Below are positions 55,351 through 64,000 of a DNA stretch of 64,000 nucleotides, one piece after another (position 1 is the stretch's first letter; the number at the start of each line of letters is the position of its first letter). Position numbers and translations under genes: made by a program. Below the pieces are notes generated by a model that ran no database searches, was not told the origin of the DNA, and saw nothing but the letters and a program-made list of their open reading frames with translations. The stretch is from Gnetum montanum (taxonomy: Eukaryota > Streptophyta > Gnetopsida > Gnetales > Gnetaceae), in the NCBI GenBank assembly GCA_015680685.1, contig MNCI01004036.1:345770-409769 (forward strand). Reading direction: 5' to 3'.

Positions 55351-57255
55351 AAATCATCTCTAGGATGATACAAAATCTTTTTCATGATATTCAAGCATCC
55401 TTCCTATTACATCCTATAACTTAAACATAGAATTTTCAGTAAATTGAAAATTTTTCTATTAATCAAATGGGGTATGAGAAATCATAATTAATATCATCAC
55501 CAGAGTATTATAATACAATACATAATCAAACCATTCTTTAACATAGTATATCCCTCAATGCTAAAAACTTAAATACTAGATTCCATAGTATGAAAGATAC
55601 AGCATTCAAATTACAAATGATACATATTCAAAAGGTTATATATTGTTCATAAAGAAAACCCAACATTCATTCATGCTTTAAAACAAAAAATATAATGTAA
55701 TTAATATTTTTCAACTTTTTAAGGTACATTATGTACATTATATTAATTCTTCATTCTAGCAGCACTTAACTTATTTGTATGGGGCAAATATAAGAAAGAC
55801 TTAAAAAAAAATTTACTAGGTAACCATAACTCATGTCTCCTAGAATCGAGCATGAATAGGATGGAGCTTAGGATATAATCATAAAATTAGTACACATGGT
55901 CAATTTCTTGTTTTAAAAATATTATAAACCAAGGGATTACATGAAGTGTTTTCTAAAGGGGTTGTCAACTTAATGGAATAATTCCATGCCACTACTAAAA
56001 GATTTCTAATTTAATGAAATATCTCAATTTTATGGTTAAGCAGCAAAGCTATCATAGAAATGGTATCATATTAAAGTCCCTCAAGTATTTTTTTCTAAGC
56101 TACTTTACCTCAAGTCTTTCATATTGGTTTTCCCTCGCTACATCATTTTATAATAACCCTAATGCCAACTACTTGAATCATTCATAAGTTTTCACCAAAA
56201 TAACTTGTATGAAAGGTCATTAACCTAATCCTTAAACTTGACTATTAACATAAACACTTCTAATACTTGCAAGCTAATGTGGATGATGTCTACATACTCG
56301 ACATGCAACACAAAGTATAAATCATCCTCAAACTTGGCAACTAATGCAAATTAGAAGTGTTTTAAACACCTCATAAAATCAAAAAGTTTTCCAAATTATT
56401 AGTATATTCCTAAGATGCTAATGGCCTTCTCAAGTTTGAAGCTTTACATGTAACATTTTTACACTATAGCATTAATCTCATCCTATGCTATGATCTCCAC
56501 TACAATAAAAACTAATTTCTAGGACAACTATGGTATCACATTTACATCTCATACTATATCTATGGTACAATGACAATTGTAAATTCTATGTGAAAGAAGT
56601 TATATGTTTTCCTTCTTTATTTTTAGCTAATTGACTAGTTTTCAAAGGTTACAAACTATTCTTGAGTGCCTAAGGTTTTAGCGTAGATGGTATATAAGTT
56701 GTGAGACTTGAAACAACATTCAGGATTGAACCAATGTTGGTCCTAAGCATTGCAAGGTGCTTCATGACTTCCATTACAACTTGGACTAAGACTCGTAATA
56801 TCAACATTAGTGTTATGAGATGGTAAGAATTGTTGTGACAAACATGATAGATTATGATAAACAAAAAAGTCACAAATGCCATATGAACACATTGCAATAG
56901 TAGCATGTACAAGCATAAAGTATTCAAAATGTAATGAATGATTGGACCACCAAGTAGGTAACATAGCTTATCTACTTGACAAGTCTAAATAATATTTCAA
57001 TGAAAAGGTGAGGGTTTCCATTAAGAGTTCCATCGAGATATATAATAATTCAAATAGCAAAGAATAATAGTAAGATCAACAACTATTTTTTATTTTTTTG
57101 GGGTTTGACACCCCTCCTCCCAAACAGTAAGATCAACAACTAAATTTTATACTACATTGAGAATAAGTTCTATCAACATAACATCCAAGATTTCACACGA
57201 CATTAAGATGAGGTTCCATTACCATAGCCTTTAAGGTACTTGATTAGGACTTCTA
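55351..57255. other. No recognised feature
   Basis: AT-rich non-coding sequence. It could be an intron or intergenic DNA. The two overlapping minus-strand ORFs at 56670-56964 have no supporting similarity. A T-rich stretch with repeated agtaagatcaacaact flanks lies at 57070-57140. Confidence 0.4.
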
Positions 57256-57259
57256 AGAG

Positions 57260-57430
57260 GGGGGAGGCAGGGATGGTATGGGGTGGAACCTTGAAATAAT
57301 TATAATATAGGTACACCCCAAGATATATATTCCAATTAGAACTTTATATCTTAGCATTGCCCACTAGAATTGAACTTGTAACTTGGAGCTTTCAAATCAA
57401 GAGTTTTACTACCAGGCTAATACCTCATTA
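57260..57430 (-). repeat. tRNA-derived SINE-like repeat, copy 1
   Basis: The minus strand has aggtattagcctggtagtaa (box A-like), then 30 bp later caagttcaattctagtggg (box B-like), then gcaatgctaagatataaagt. Two further copies lie within 1 kb, so this is a repeat family. Confidence 0.55.
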
Positions 57431-57954
57431 TAAAAGAAAAAAGAACGAGAAATGAATTTGGCCAAGTTGTACGAGAGAGTACAAGGTTATTCATTTTATA
57501 CATCTTTAAAAAATCTAGGGTTTTACGTTGATGTTTTGACCAAATCATCCAAATAAACCCAAAGGTATTCCAAAAATAAAAGATATCTAATAATTGAGAT
57601 TAGTTCTAAAAAAGATAATATATCTACAAGTGAAAAGTGGGATTCTAAAAGTCCAATAAGATAGGCATCATATGTTAAGGATATACCAATGAGATTAAAG
57701 ACTCCTATTTCACTATATTGAAAAATATAAATATTTTTACTTTATAAATTTCATGGAGTACATGCATATAAAAATAATTCCAATAAATATTATCTTTAGG
57801 CCCACATCTACTTGAGACCTTTATTCTTTTCAAGATACATCAAAAGGTTAGCAAATACTATGAATAATTATAAAATATTAAGTAAAGAAAAATAAATCAA
57901 ACATTGTCCAAACATAACCATAAGCATAAATAAAAATAAAAACAATGAAGTGTT

Positions 57955-58060
57955 AATTTTGTGGTAAGACTCTTAATTTGAAAGCTCCAAGTTATGGACT
58001 TAATTCTAGTAGGTAATGCTAAATTACAAGGTTCTAATTTGACTAAATACGTCCACACAC
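57955..58060 (+). repeat. tRNA-derived SINE-like repeat, copy 2 (opposite orientation)
   Basis: gtggtaagactcttaatttg, aaagctccaagttatggact and aattctagtaggtaatgcta run in the same order as copies 1 and 3 but on the plus strand. It runs into a C/A-rich low-complexity stretch (58050-58135). Confidence 0.55.
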
Positions 58061-58135
58061 ACATACCCCTCCCTTCCTTCCCCTTCCCCTCCCTAGTGCC
58101 CCACGCGTGCACCACCACACACACCACCCCCACCC

Positions 58136-58176
58136 NNNNNNNNNNNNNNNNNNNNNNNNNNNNNNNNNNNNNNNNN
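58136..58176. other. Assembly gap (41 N)
   Basis: A run of N at the end of a low-complexity CCCTTCC/CACCA tract, probably unresolved because of the tract. Confidence 1.
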
Positions 58177-58264
58177 CACCAAAAAAAGTGAAAAATAGAT
58201 TAAGAGATGTATGAAATAAGAGATTAAGAGATCAAACCCACTTGTGCACAATTCTGAGGATAAT

Positions 58265-58440
58265 AAGATGGGGGTGTTGGAACCAAAAATAAGTGAAAAA
58301 TAGATACACTACAAGATAAATAGTCTAATTAAAACTTTATATAACTTAGCATTACCCATCGAAATCAAATCCATGACCTAGAGTTTCCAAATCAAGTGTC
58401 TTACCACTAGGCCAATACCTCAATGTTGAGAATAGCAATA
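58265..58440 (-). repeat. tRNA-derived SINE-like repeat, copy 3
   Basis: The minus strand gives gaggtattggcctagtggta (a very good box A), then catggatttgatttcgatgg at the box B position. It is colinear with copy 1. Confidence 0.58.
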
Positions 58441-58524
58441 TATGATTAAGCCCTAACATTAAGTAAAGGATTAAGATTTTAATATTCATCAATCCATACT
58501 TTATATAAAATACATCATAGCTAA

Positions 58525-59262
58525 TGAATCATATTTTGTAGTGCTCCAATATCGGATATATCGGAGCCATAATCTCAGGTATCCAATTTTGGGCCCCAAG
58601 ATGCGACATCGGATATTAGATATTGCAAGGTATGTGCTAGCCTATAAATACAGTTTCCATATAGTTTTTGTCATAGCATAGCAGAGCTCTTGTAGTTTGT
58701 TTTCTCCATAGTTAGAATATTTTCCAAAGTGTCCATAGCAAGATTCATTGAGTATATGGATCTTTATTTGAGCACTATTGTACCTCAACATAACAGTGTG
58801 TGCAGGTATAAAGATGAGCATTCCAATCGAACCTTGTAGCACCTCAGCTAGCTTAAATACTTTATTTCTACATTTAATGTTTTATGCAATTTCCTTTAAT
58901 GCTCCCAAGTAATTAGGCTAAAGTAAGCTAGTTCAATTAAATAGAAATTAATTAAAAACATAAGTACAATTGCTTTGAGCATGTGTATGACCCTTGGTAA
59001 TCCCAGCAATGCTTAATGTTTGATAACCCAGTAGTGTTATACGTGTTTAGGATGTGCACAGAAAGTTGGATCAAATAGTTATGTTAGGATAGTTAGTTAT
59101 TAATCAGCAATTAGATTAATTAAAGTGGTTCATAAATTGAGTTTCAACCTATTGTTAATCATAAAAAAATAAAATATAAAATAATAAAAATCATGTGCCT
59201 TAATTACAATTAACCATACAATTAAACTTTACATGTGTAGTTGAGAAGACAACGATTGTCAC
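58525..59262 (+). repeat. Family A LTR truncated by the insertion of A7 (GATATC type)
   Basis: Starts TGAATCATATTT. U3 has ccaatatcgg, atatatcgg and gatattagatattgc, then CTATAAATAC at about 58643. R/U5 matches A5 and A3 strongly. It ends at gggaagacaacgattgtcac-type text, about 90 bp before the normal LTR end, where A7's LTR begins. It could be a solo LTR or the 5' LTR of an element that continues beyond the window. Confidence 0.82.
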
Positions 59263-60313
59263 TGATGAGCGGCGAGGTACACCTTCGCTCAACCATACAA
59301 ATACGAGCATTTCATGCATGGTCCAGTCTAATTCCAAGGACTAAGTGCTTATGCGTCCTTGTGGAACAAGGACGGGTTGGTTGATCATTGTCTTCCCAAA
59401 CTTATTTATATGTCACAATTGTATAGTTAAGTAAGCTTGAGGCATATGATTTGTATATATTTTATGTTTTTATGTCCTGTGATAATAAGGAAAGAGAGAG
59501 ATAACTAAGTGACTAATTTAACTTAACTACTGATTAACTAGGCTTTAACTAATCCTAACACCAATATCCATTCTCACTTGTCGTACACATCCTGAACTAG
59601 TGTAACACTACTAGGATTACCAAACACTAATTGTTACTAGGTTACCAAGTGTTACACGCATGCTCAAAGTGATCATACTGAGTGTATTTTAACAATTTGC
59701 TTAATTGATCAAAATGAATTGCTATGCTAATAACAGAACTTAAAGTGCATAAAATAAATGCATAAGAAAATAAAATAAAAGAAATGTGTAAGAAAACAAA
59801 TCTCAAGTGCTGCAAATATGAATCAAAGAGCTCATTTTATTGCCATACACAAGGTGTGCTCAAGTACACAATGCTCGAATAAAGATCCGTCCACACTTAG
59901 ACCTCCTGCTGCAGGCACTTTGAAAATACTCTAACTTTCAAACAGACTACAAGAGTTTCGCTACTTGACTGCTAAAAGACTTCTTTCCAATTGTGTGCCT
60001 TGGCACTGTATTTATACACTTGGGAGCAAGTGCTCTAATAATTAGGGGAACCACTCTAATAATAACCGCTCTAATAATTAGAGTAACTTCTCTAATAATA
60101 ACCACTCTAACTATTAGAGTAACCACTCCAATAATAACTACTCTAATAATTAAAGTAACAGCTCCAAGAATAACCACTCTAATTATTACAGTAACTGCTC
60201 CAATAATAACCACTCTAATAATTAGAGTAATCACTTCAATAATAACCACTCTAATTATTAAAGTAACCACTCCAATAATAACTGCTCTAATAATTAGAGT
60301 AATTACTTTATCA
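59263..60313 (-). repeat. A7 3' LTR with palindromic U3 array
   Basis: 1,051 bp, TGATAAAG to GCTCATCA on the minus strand. U3 is a tandem array (60046-60312). TATAAATA reads at about 60009-60016 and R/U5 holds gtgcctgcagcaggaggtc and gatctttattcgagcattg, so it belongs to family A despite its unrelated U3. Confidence 0.9.
60046..60312. repeat. About seven tandem 37-bp units with CTCTAATAATTAGAG palindromes
   Basis: Each unit has the form ctctaataattagagtaac plus cactccaataataac, giving two nested palindromes. The array lies wholly within U3, just upstream of the TATA box. Overlapping ORFs on both strands here only reflect the repeat. Confidence 0.92.
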
Positions 60314-60326
60314 TACCCCCACGACT
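60314..60326 (-). promoter_or_regulatory. A7 polypurine tract
   Basis: agtcgtgggggta on the minus strand directly precedes the LTR start. Confidence 0.85.
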
Positions 60327-62191
60327 ATTGAAAACTCGTCCTCAAGTTCCTTACAAAATATTGAGAAGGTATGGGATTATTGACTAATTGACAACTGACG
60401 GTGGAATGGGATAACAGATTCAACGTGCCCAGTGAACGGATCAATCAGCATATTACAACAATGTGGTGAACACTCGTACATAAATAACATCCAAGCCTTT
60501 ATTTGGCAGCTTGTAGAGAAAGAGAGAAAAAGAAAATGAAGTGTGTTGCCACCAATGCTAAGATTGTGCCTTTTGTTATTTATCCATAGCCATGCCACCA
60601 AACTTGCTTCTTTCATAAATGCTTCAGTTCCGATCCATCTTGAGTGCTTCCTCCAAACCTGGTTCATTATTTGTATAATCACCATCTGCACACACAACAT
60701 AGTCACAAATGAGCAAGGATAGATAAACCACAATGCAGTTGATAACTTGCCTCGATATGAAGTGCATTGGCTAAGTTGTGGTTATGGCAGAAACTGGTTC
60801 GGAGATTTATCACAAGTGACTAACCAAGGTGTAGGGGTTAGGCAAATAGTAAAATGGAGAAAATTGAAAAATTTGTGCCAGGGCCCCCACGACTAAGAGC
60901 GAACCTCTGGTAGCTATAAGATGGAAAAATATGAGGAACAAGAAAGATGGGAAAAAATAACAATGACAACGCCAATAAAATGGATGTCATGGATGGGGAT
61001 GAAACAAGAGATGATTAATTACAGGAAATGTTTAAGGAAAAGAATTTAACAATTACACCAAAAAGGAATGCCAGTGGGTCTTCCCCAAAGTAGGCTCATG
61101 CCTTTTATGCCCTAACAAACCCACAAACCAAAGAGTCTGTAGGCCCTAAGAATGTCATTTGGAAGCAAGAGTTAAAAACTTACCCACAAGAATTTACCAA
61201 ATAAAAACAATGCATCAACCCAAAAATGGACTAATGATAGAATCCGCAATGAGGTGGAAAAATGGGAAGAAAGATGAAGAGGAGAGCATGGAATGGAATC
61301 CCAAGAACAAGGTTGTGTAAAGTCCCTTGTGTATTTCATGGTTAATGTGACTAAGTAGAACTCATCCCAAATCCAAACTCAAACAAACCACATCTAGTGA
61401 CCTCACATAAACACACTTGACCAATCCATCCACTTGAAGCAACAAGAATGCTTTCACAAAGAGTCACCACCATTCTGAGGAGAGTGAGAAAGGGCCTTAG
61501 TTAGAGGGAACCTTCAGGCATGGGTAACATGTCTTTCTAGTTCCATAACCAGTGCTTGTAGCCCATATTGTTTTATTATGTCTAAGGGGTGTTCTTTGAA
61601 TTCTCACCTTTTTTCTTTTTTTTTTGCATGAGAACCACACCATGCAAAGACTTATTTTCATTCACTCAGCTTCATGATTTTTGAACATTGTCAGAATGGT
61701 AGAAAACCCAAGAAAAAGCATCCAAGCACCCAAAAGAATGGCCATCACAAATGCATCAAATCCCCTTGAAGTCACACCCTTCTCATCCTTTGAGTCTTTC
61801 CTTGGTTTGAAAAATACCCAGCCACCAATTCATTAAAATTTTACTTAGAAAAAGAGGAACTGTACAATTCCAAGCCAAAGGAGACCATAGAGTTGTATGG
61901 ATGAGTGGACGGTGTGGACTCATTGCCTATTTTACCAAAAGAACCATACCTTAATATCAGCAGCATAATTCAAAGGTAAAAACCAAACATTAGCAATCAA
62001 TATGATATAATTCAATCCACTATCATGAGCACTTATTGGATGACGAATAAAAGCAATCAAGCAAACAAAGAAATAGTAAAAATATGAATGATGGTGTAAA
62101 ATAAAAATAACAAAAGTTGAAAGAATGTGTAAAAAAATGTGTAAAACAAAAATTCAAAAAGAACTGAGGACCTAGAACTATTAGCATAAGT
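60327..62191 (-). other. A7 3' region
   Basis: Colinear with A1 4388-6280. It has a G-tract at about 60882-60898 (agtcgtgggggccctgg), the conserved block ctactttggggaagaccca near 61075-61100, and a block at 61505-61535 shared with A2 and A3. A minus-strand ORF (60377-60733, 118 codons) contains QVWRKHSRW, and A1 has a similar IWRKHSGW but with stops. It may be a small 3' ORF or chance. Confidence 0.6.
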
Positions 62192-62211
62192 GGCCATCTC
62201 CCCCACAACTA
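62192..62211 (-). promoter_or_regulatory. Post-integrase G-tract of A7
   Basis: The minus strand reads ttagttgtgggggagatggc, in the same position as in A1, A3 and A5. Confidence 0.55.
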
Positions 62212-62299
62212 AGTTTGAAGGAGGAAATCTGAAATAGTGAGCAGGGTTGTCCATCAAGAGAGGAAGCATGTGTATTGGCTATCCTAAGCTCCTAGAAAG

Positions 62300-63470
62300 G
62301 TTTGGTTTGTTGCACGTTGACCAAAATTTTCTTATCCGAGCTCTCAGGTTTGTATATTGTCATGGCCCTTGAAGGAAAAGTTGCATAAATAATATAAGGT
62401 CCTTCCCATAGTCTTTGAAATTTAGTACGTTGTGGCACATGTGTGGGATTCTAGTAGAGAACCTTATCTCCTAGCTGATATTTAACCTTCCTAATTCTTA
62501 GGTTATGGCATTGTTTATTTAAGGCCTTGTGCAATTTGTTAGATTACAAGGCAGCTAGTCGATTTTCATCTAGCAAGTTAAGGGTTACTAACCATTGTTT
62601 CTGTGCTAGGTCAAGGTCAAGGTTAAGGTCACATACTTTGGATAGTGTATGGAGCTCATTTTGAATGGGAAGCATTGGTAATTTACCATAAACTAACTCA
62701 TAGGGAGAGTAGCTTCTAGGGAGTTTCCATGTGGAGCGGTATGCCCAAAGAGCATCGTTCAATTTAGTGCTCCAATCTCACCTAAAATTGCTAATGGTTT
62801 TTATCAATGTCTTTGTAATCTCCTTGTTTGTGACTTCTACTTGACTGTTCATTTGGGGGTGGTATGATGTAGTCAATTTATGCTCAACCCCTAAGCATTG
62901 CATTAATTTCTGAAAAGTTGCACCTGTGAAGTGTGTACCATTATCTGAAATAAGTGCATGTGGTACACCAAACCTGTTTATGATATGTTGTTGAATAAAT
63001 CATGCAGCTGTAGATGATGTACAATCTTTAATAGCAGCTACTTTGGTCCATTTTGTTAGGTAATAAACGGAAACAATAATATAATATTTTCCATTAGACA
63101 TTGGTGTAATTGGCCTCATAAAATCAATTCCCCAAATGTTGAAGGGTTCTAACAGTTGAATCCATTATTGTGGACCCTCCATTCTATTAGTCATTCCCCC
63201 ATCACGTTGACAGTGCTCACAAGATTGGATGAAAAGATGGATGTCCCGAAATAATGTGGGCCAATAATATCCTGCAAATAGGATCTTAATGGTCATTCAT
63301 CTCCCAGCGTAATGACCCCCACAAGGACCCTCATGAGCATCTTAGAGAACTCACAGCTGATCTATATAGGGAACACACCATCGAACCAAGCCATTGGGAC
63401 ACACTTTGCAAAGTTGCCCATTGATCTCCATAAAGTACTTGGCTCGATGAAGAAACTGTTGTTTCTTCTT
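62300..63470 (-). pseudogene. A7 integrase
   Basis: Minus strand from right to left: CKVCPNGLVRWCVPYIDQL, the zinc-binding region HEGPCGGHYAG-like then HCQRDGGMTNRMEGPQ (63150-63220), the core IWGIDFMRPI (63110-63140) with the first Asp, an ISDNGTHFTGATF-like stretch near 62930, HPQMNSQVEVTNKEI near 62840, then MNDALWAYRSTWKLPRSYSP and YELVYGKLPMLPIQNELHTL. All three catalytic residues appear kept. It is the least damaged integrase here, though stops remain (for example near 63000 and 63170). Confidence 0.88.
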
Positions 63471-64000
63471 AAGGTTTAACTCTTGTGGTGTTTGTTGGGA
63501 GAGGAGATAGGTAAGAATGCTACTGTACCAGTTTGTCTCTGTGGGTGATTGATTATTCACTACACTAGCAAAGAGGAATTCATTAGGGAAATGATCAAAA
63601 ATTGGATACTCATCCTCTTTGTTGTCCCATCGCAACTAAGATAAATGATTAGCAACTACGTTCTCGATACCTTTACGATCGATCATCGTAAGATCGAACT
63701 CTTGTAAGATTACAAACCATCATATGATACAAGGGCTTACAATTGGCTTATTCATGAGGAACCGGATTGCACTATGATCTGTATGTATATATATACTTTA
63801 TATCCCAATACATAGTGTATAAACTTTTCTAGTGTAAACACTATAGCCATTAATTCTTTCTCTGTGGTAGTGTAGTTAAGTTGTGCACCAGCGATACTTC
63901 TACTTGCACAATGGATGTAATAAGCACACTTATGATCATCTAATTGTGTAAGTACGGCTCCTAAGGCATAGTTGGATGCATCAGTCATGATATGGAATGG
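63471..64000 (-). pseudogene. A7 RNase H, cut by the window end
   Basis: MTDASNYALGAVLTQLDDHK, YYIHCASRSIAGAQLNYTTT and EKELMAIVFTLEKFIHYVLG run open from 63988 to 63752. Then comes a shift, FLMNKP-like text, and MRWDNKEDEYPIFDHFPNEF (63351-63635), which leads into integrase. The RT lies beyond the window. Confidence 0.88.

Larger units (their letters stand above)
59263..64000 (-). mobile_element. A7: Athila-like element, 5' part outside the window
   Basis: Minus strand, from right to left: RNase H, integrase, 3' region, polypurine tract and 3' LTR. It is closest in its 3' region to A1 and, like A1, has no plant-transposon-protein ORF. It is inserted in the older LTR at 58525. The target pentamer on the left is gtcac. 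Confidence 0.92.

Noticed and set aside
57955-58060. Possible tRNA gene
   Set aside because: Box A and box B-like text is present, but no cloverleaf with paired acceptor and anticodon stems can be drawn. Copies nearby show that it is a repeat.
59947-60331. Two overlapping ORFs of about 110 codons on opposite strands with Ile/Thr/Val repeats
   Set aside because: They only translate the 37-bp U3 palindrome array of the A7 LTR. The repetition and symmetry explain both frames.

Overview
This window is AT-rich plant nuclear DNA made almost entirely of decayed, nested retrotransposons. Plant origin is indicated by Athila-like Ty3/gypsy, chromovirus and Ty1/copia elements, by primer sites matching plant tRNA-Asp and initiator tRNA-Met, and by stop codons that look like CAG and CTGG deaminated in CHG context. 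The density of old nested copies suggests a very large genome, possibly a gymnosperm, but the species cannot be read from the sequence. No gene in the window looks intact. Two assembly gaps (N) lie at 26481-26808 and 58136-58176.

Left nest (1-27582). Family A is an Athila-like Ty3/gypsy family. A1 (+, 1-7096) enters from the left and ends in a 3' LTR at 6296-7096. It lies inside the 3' ORF of A2 (-), whose parts are 7097-9936 and 24663-27582. A2's integrase is split by a complete element, A3 (-, 9937-24662), with a perfect 5-bp target duplication (atgtt). The 3' LTR of A3 carries a further 1.8-kb insertion (10721-12485).

Middle (27583-30101). There is a non-LTR (LINE) reverse transcriptase relic on the minus strand, with sequence of no recognised content on both sides.

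Central nest (30102-49004). A chromovirus, family C, has its 5' LTR and gag at 30102-31596 and an integrase tail, chromodomain and 3' LTR at 47806-49004. Between these lie A4 (+, from 31597, pol deleted), a solo A LTR inside A4's 3' ORF (37965-38913), and A5 (+, 39405-about 47805), also inside that ORF. One deletion at about 47805 appears to have removed the right ends of A5 and A4 and most of C's pol.

Right part (49005-64000). A gene-like minus-strand segment (49020-50040) is followed by a decayed Ty1/copia element (50958-55115) that contains a solo A LTR with TSD attgg. An ARM-repeat-like exon remnant (55125-55350) and three tRNA-derived SINE-like repeats (57260-58440) come next. An A LTR (58525-59262) is then cut by A7 (-, 59263 to the window end).

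Family A layout is LTR, tRNA-Asp-type primer site, gag, protease, RT, RNase H, integrase, a G-tract, a long 3' region, then polypurine tract and LTR. A2, A3 and A4 also carry a third ORF in the env position (plant-transposon-protein-like domain plus coiled coil). A1 and A7 lack it. Two features stand out. LTRs with the same R/U5 carry three unrelated palindromic U3 arrays. The third ORF is preceded by an internal U3-like promoter of the same palindrome type as the element's own LTR.
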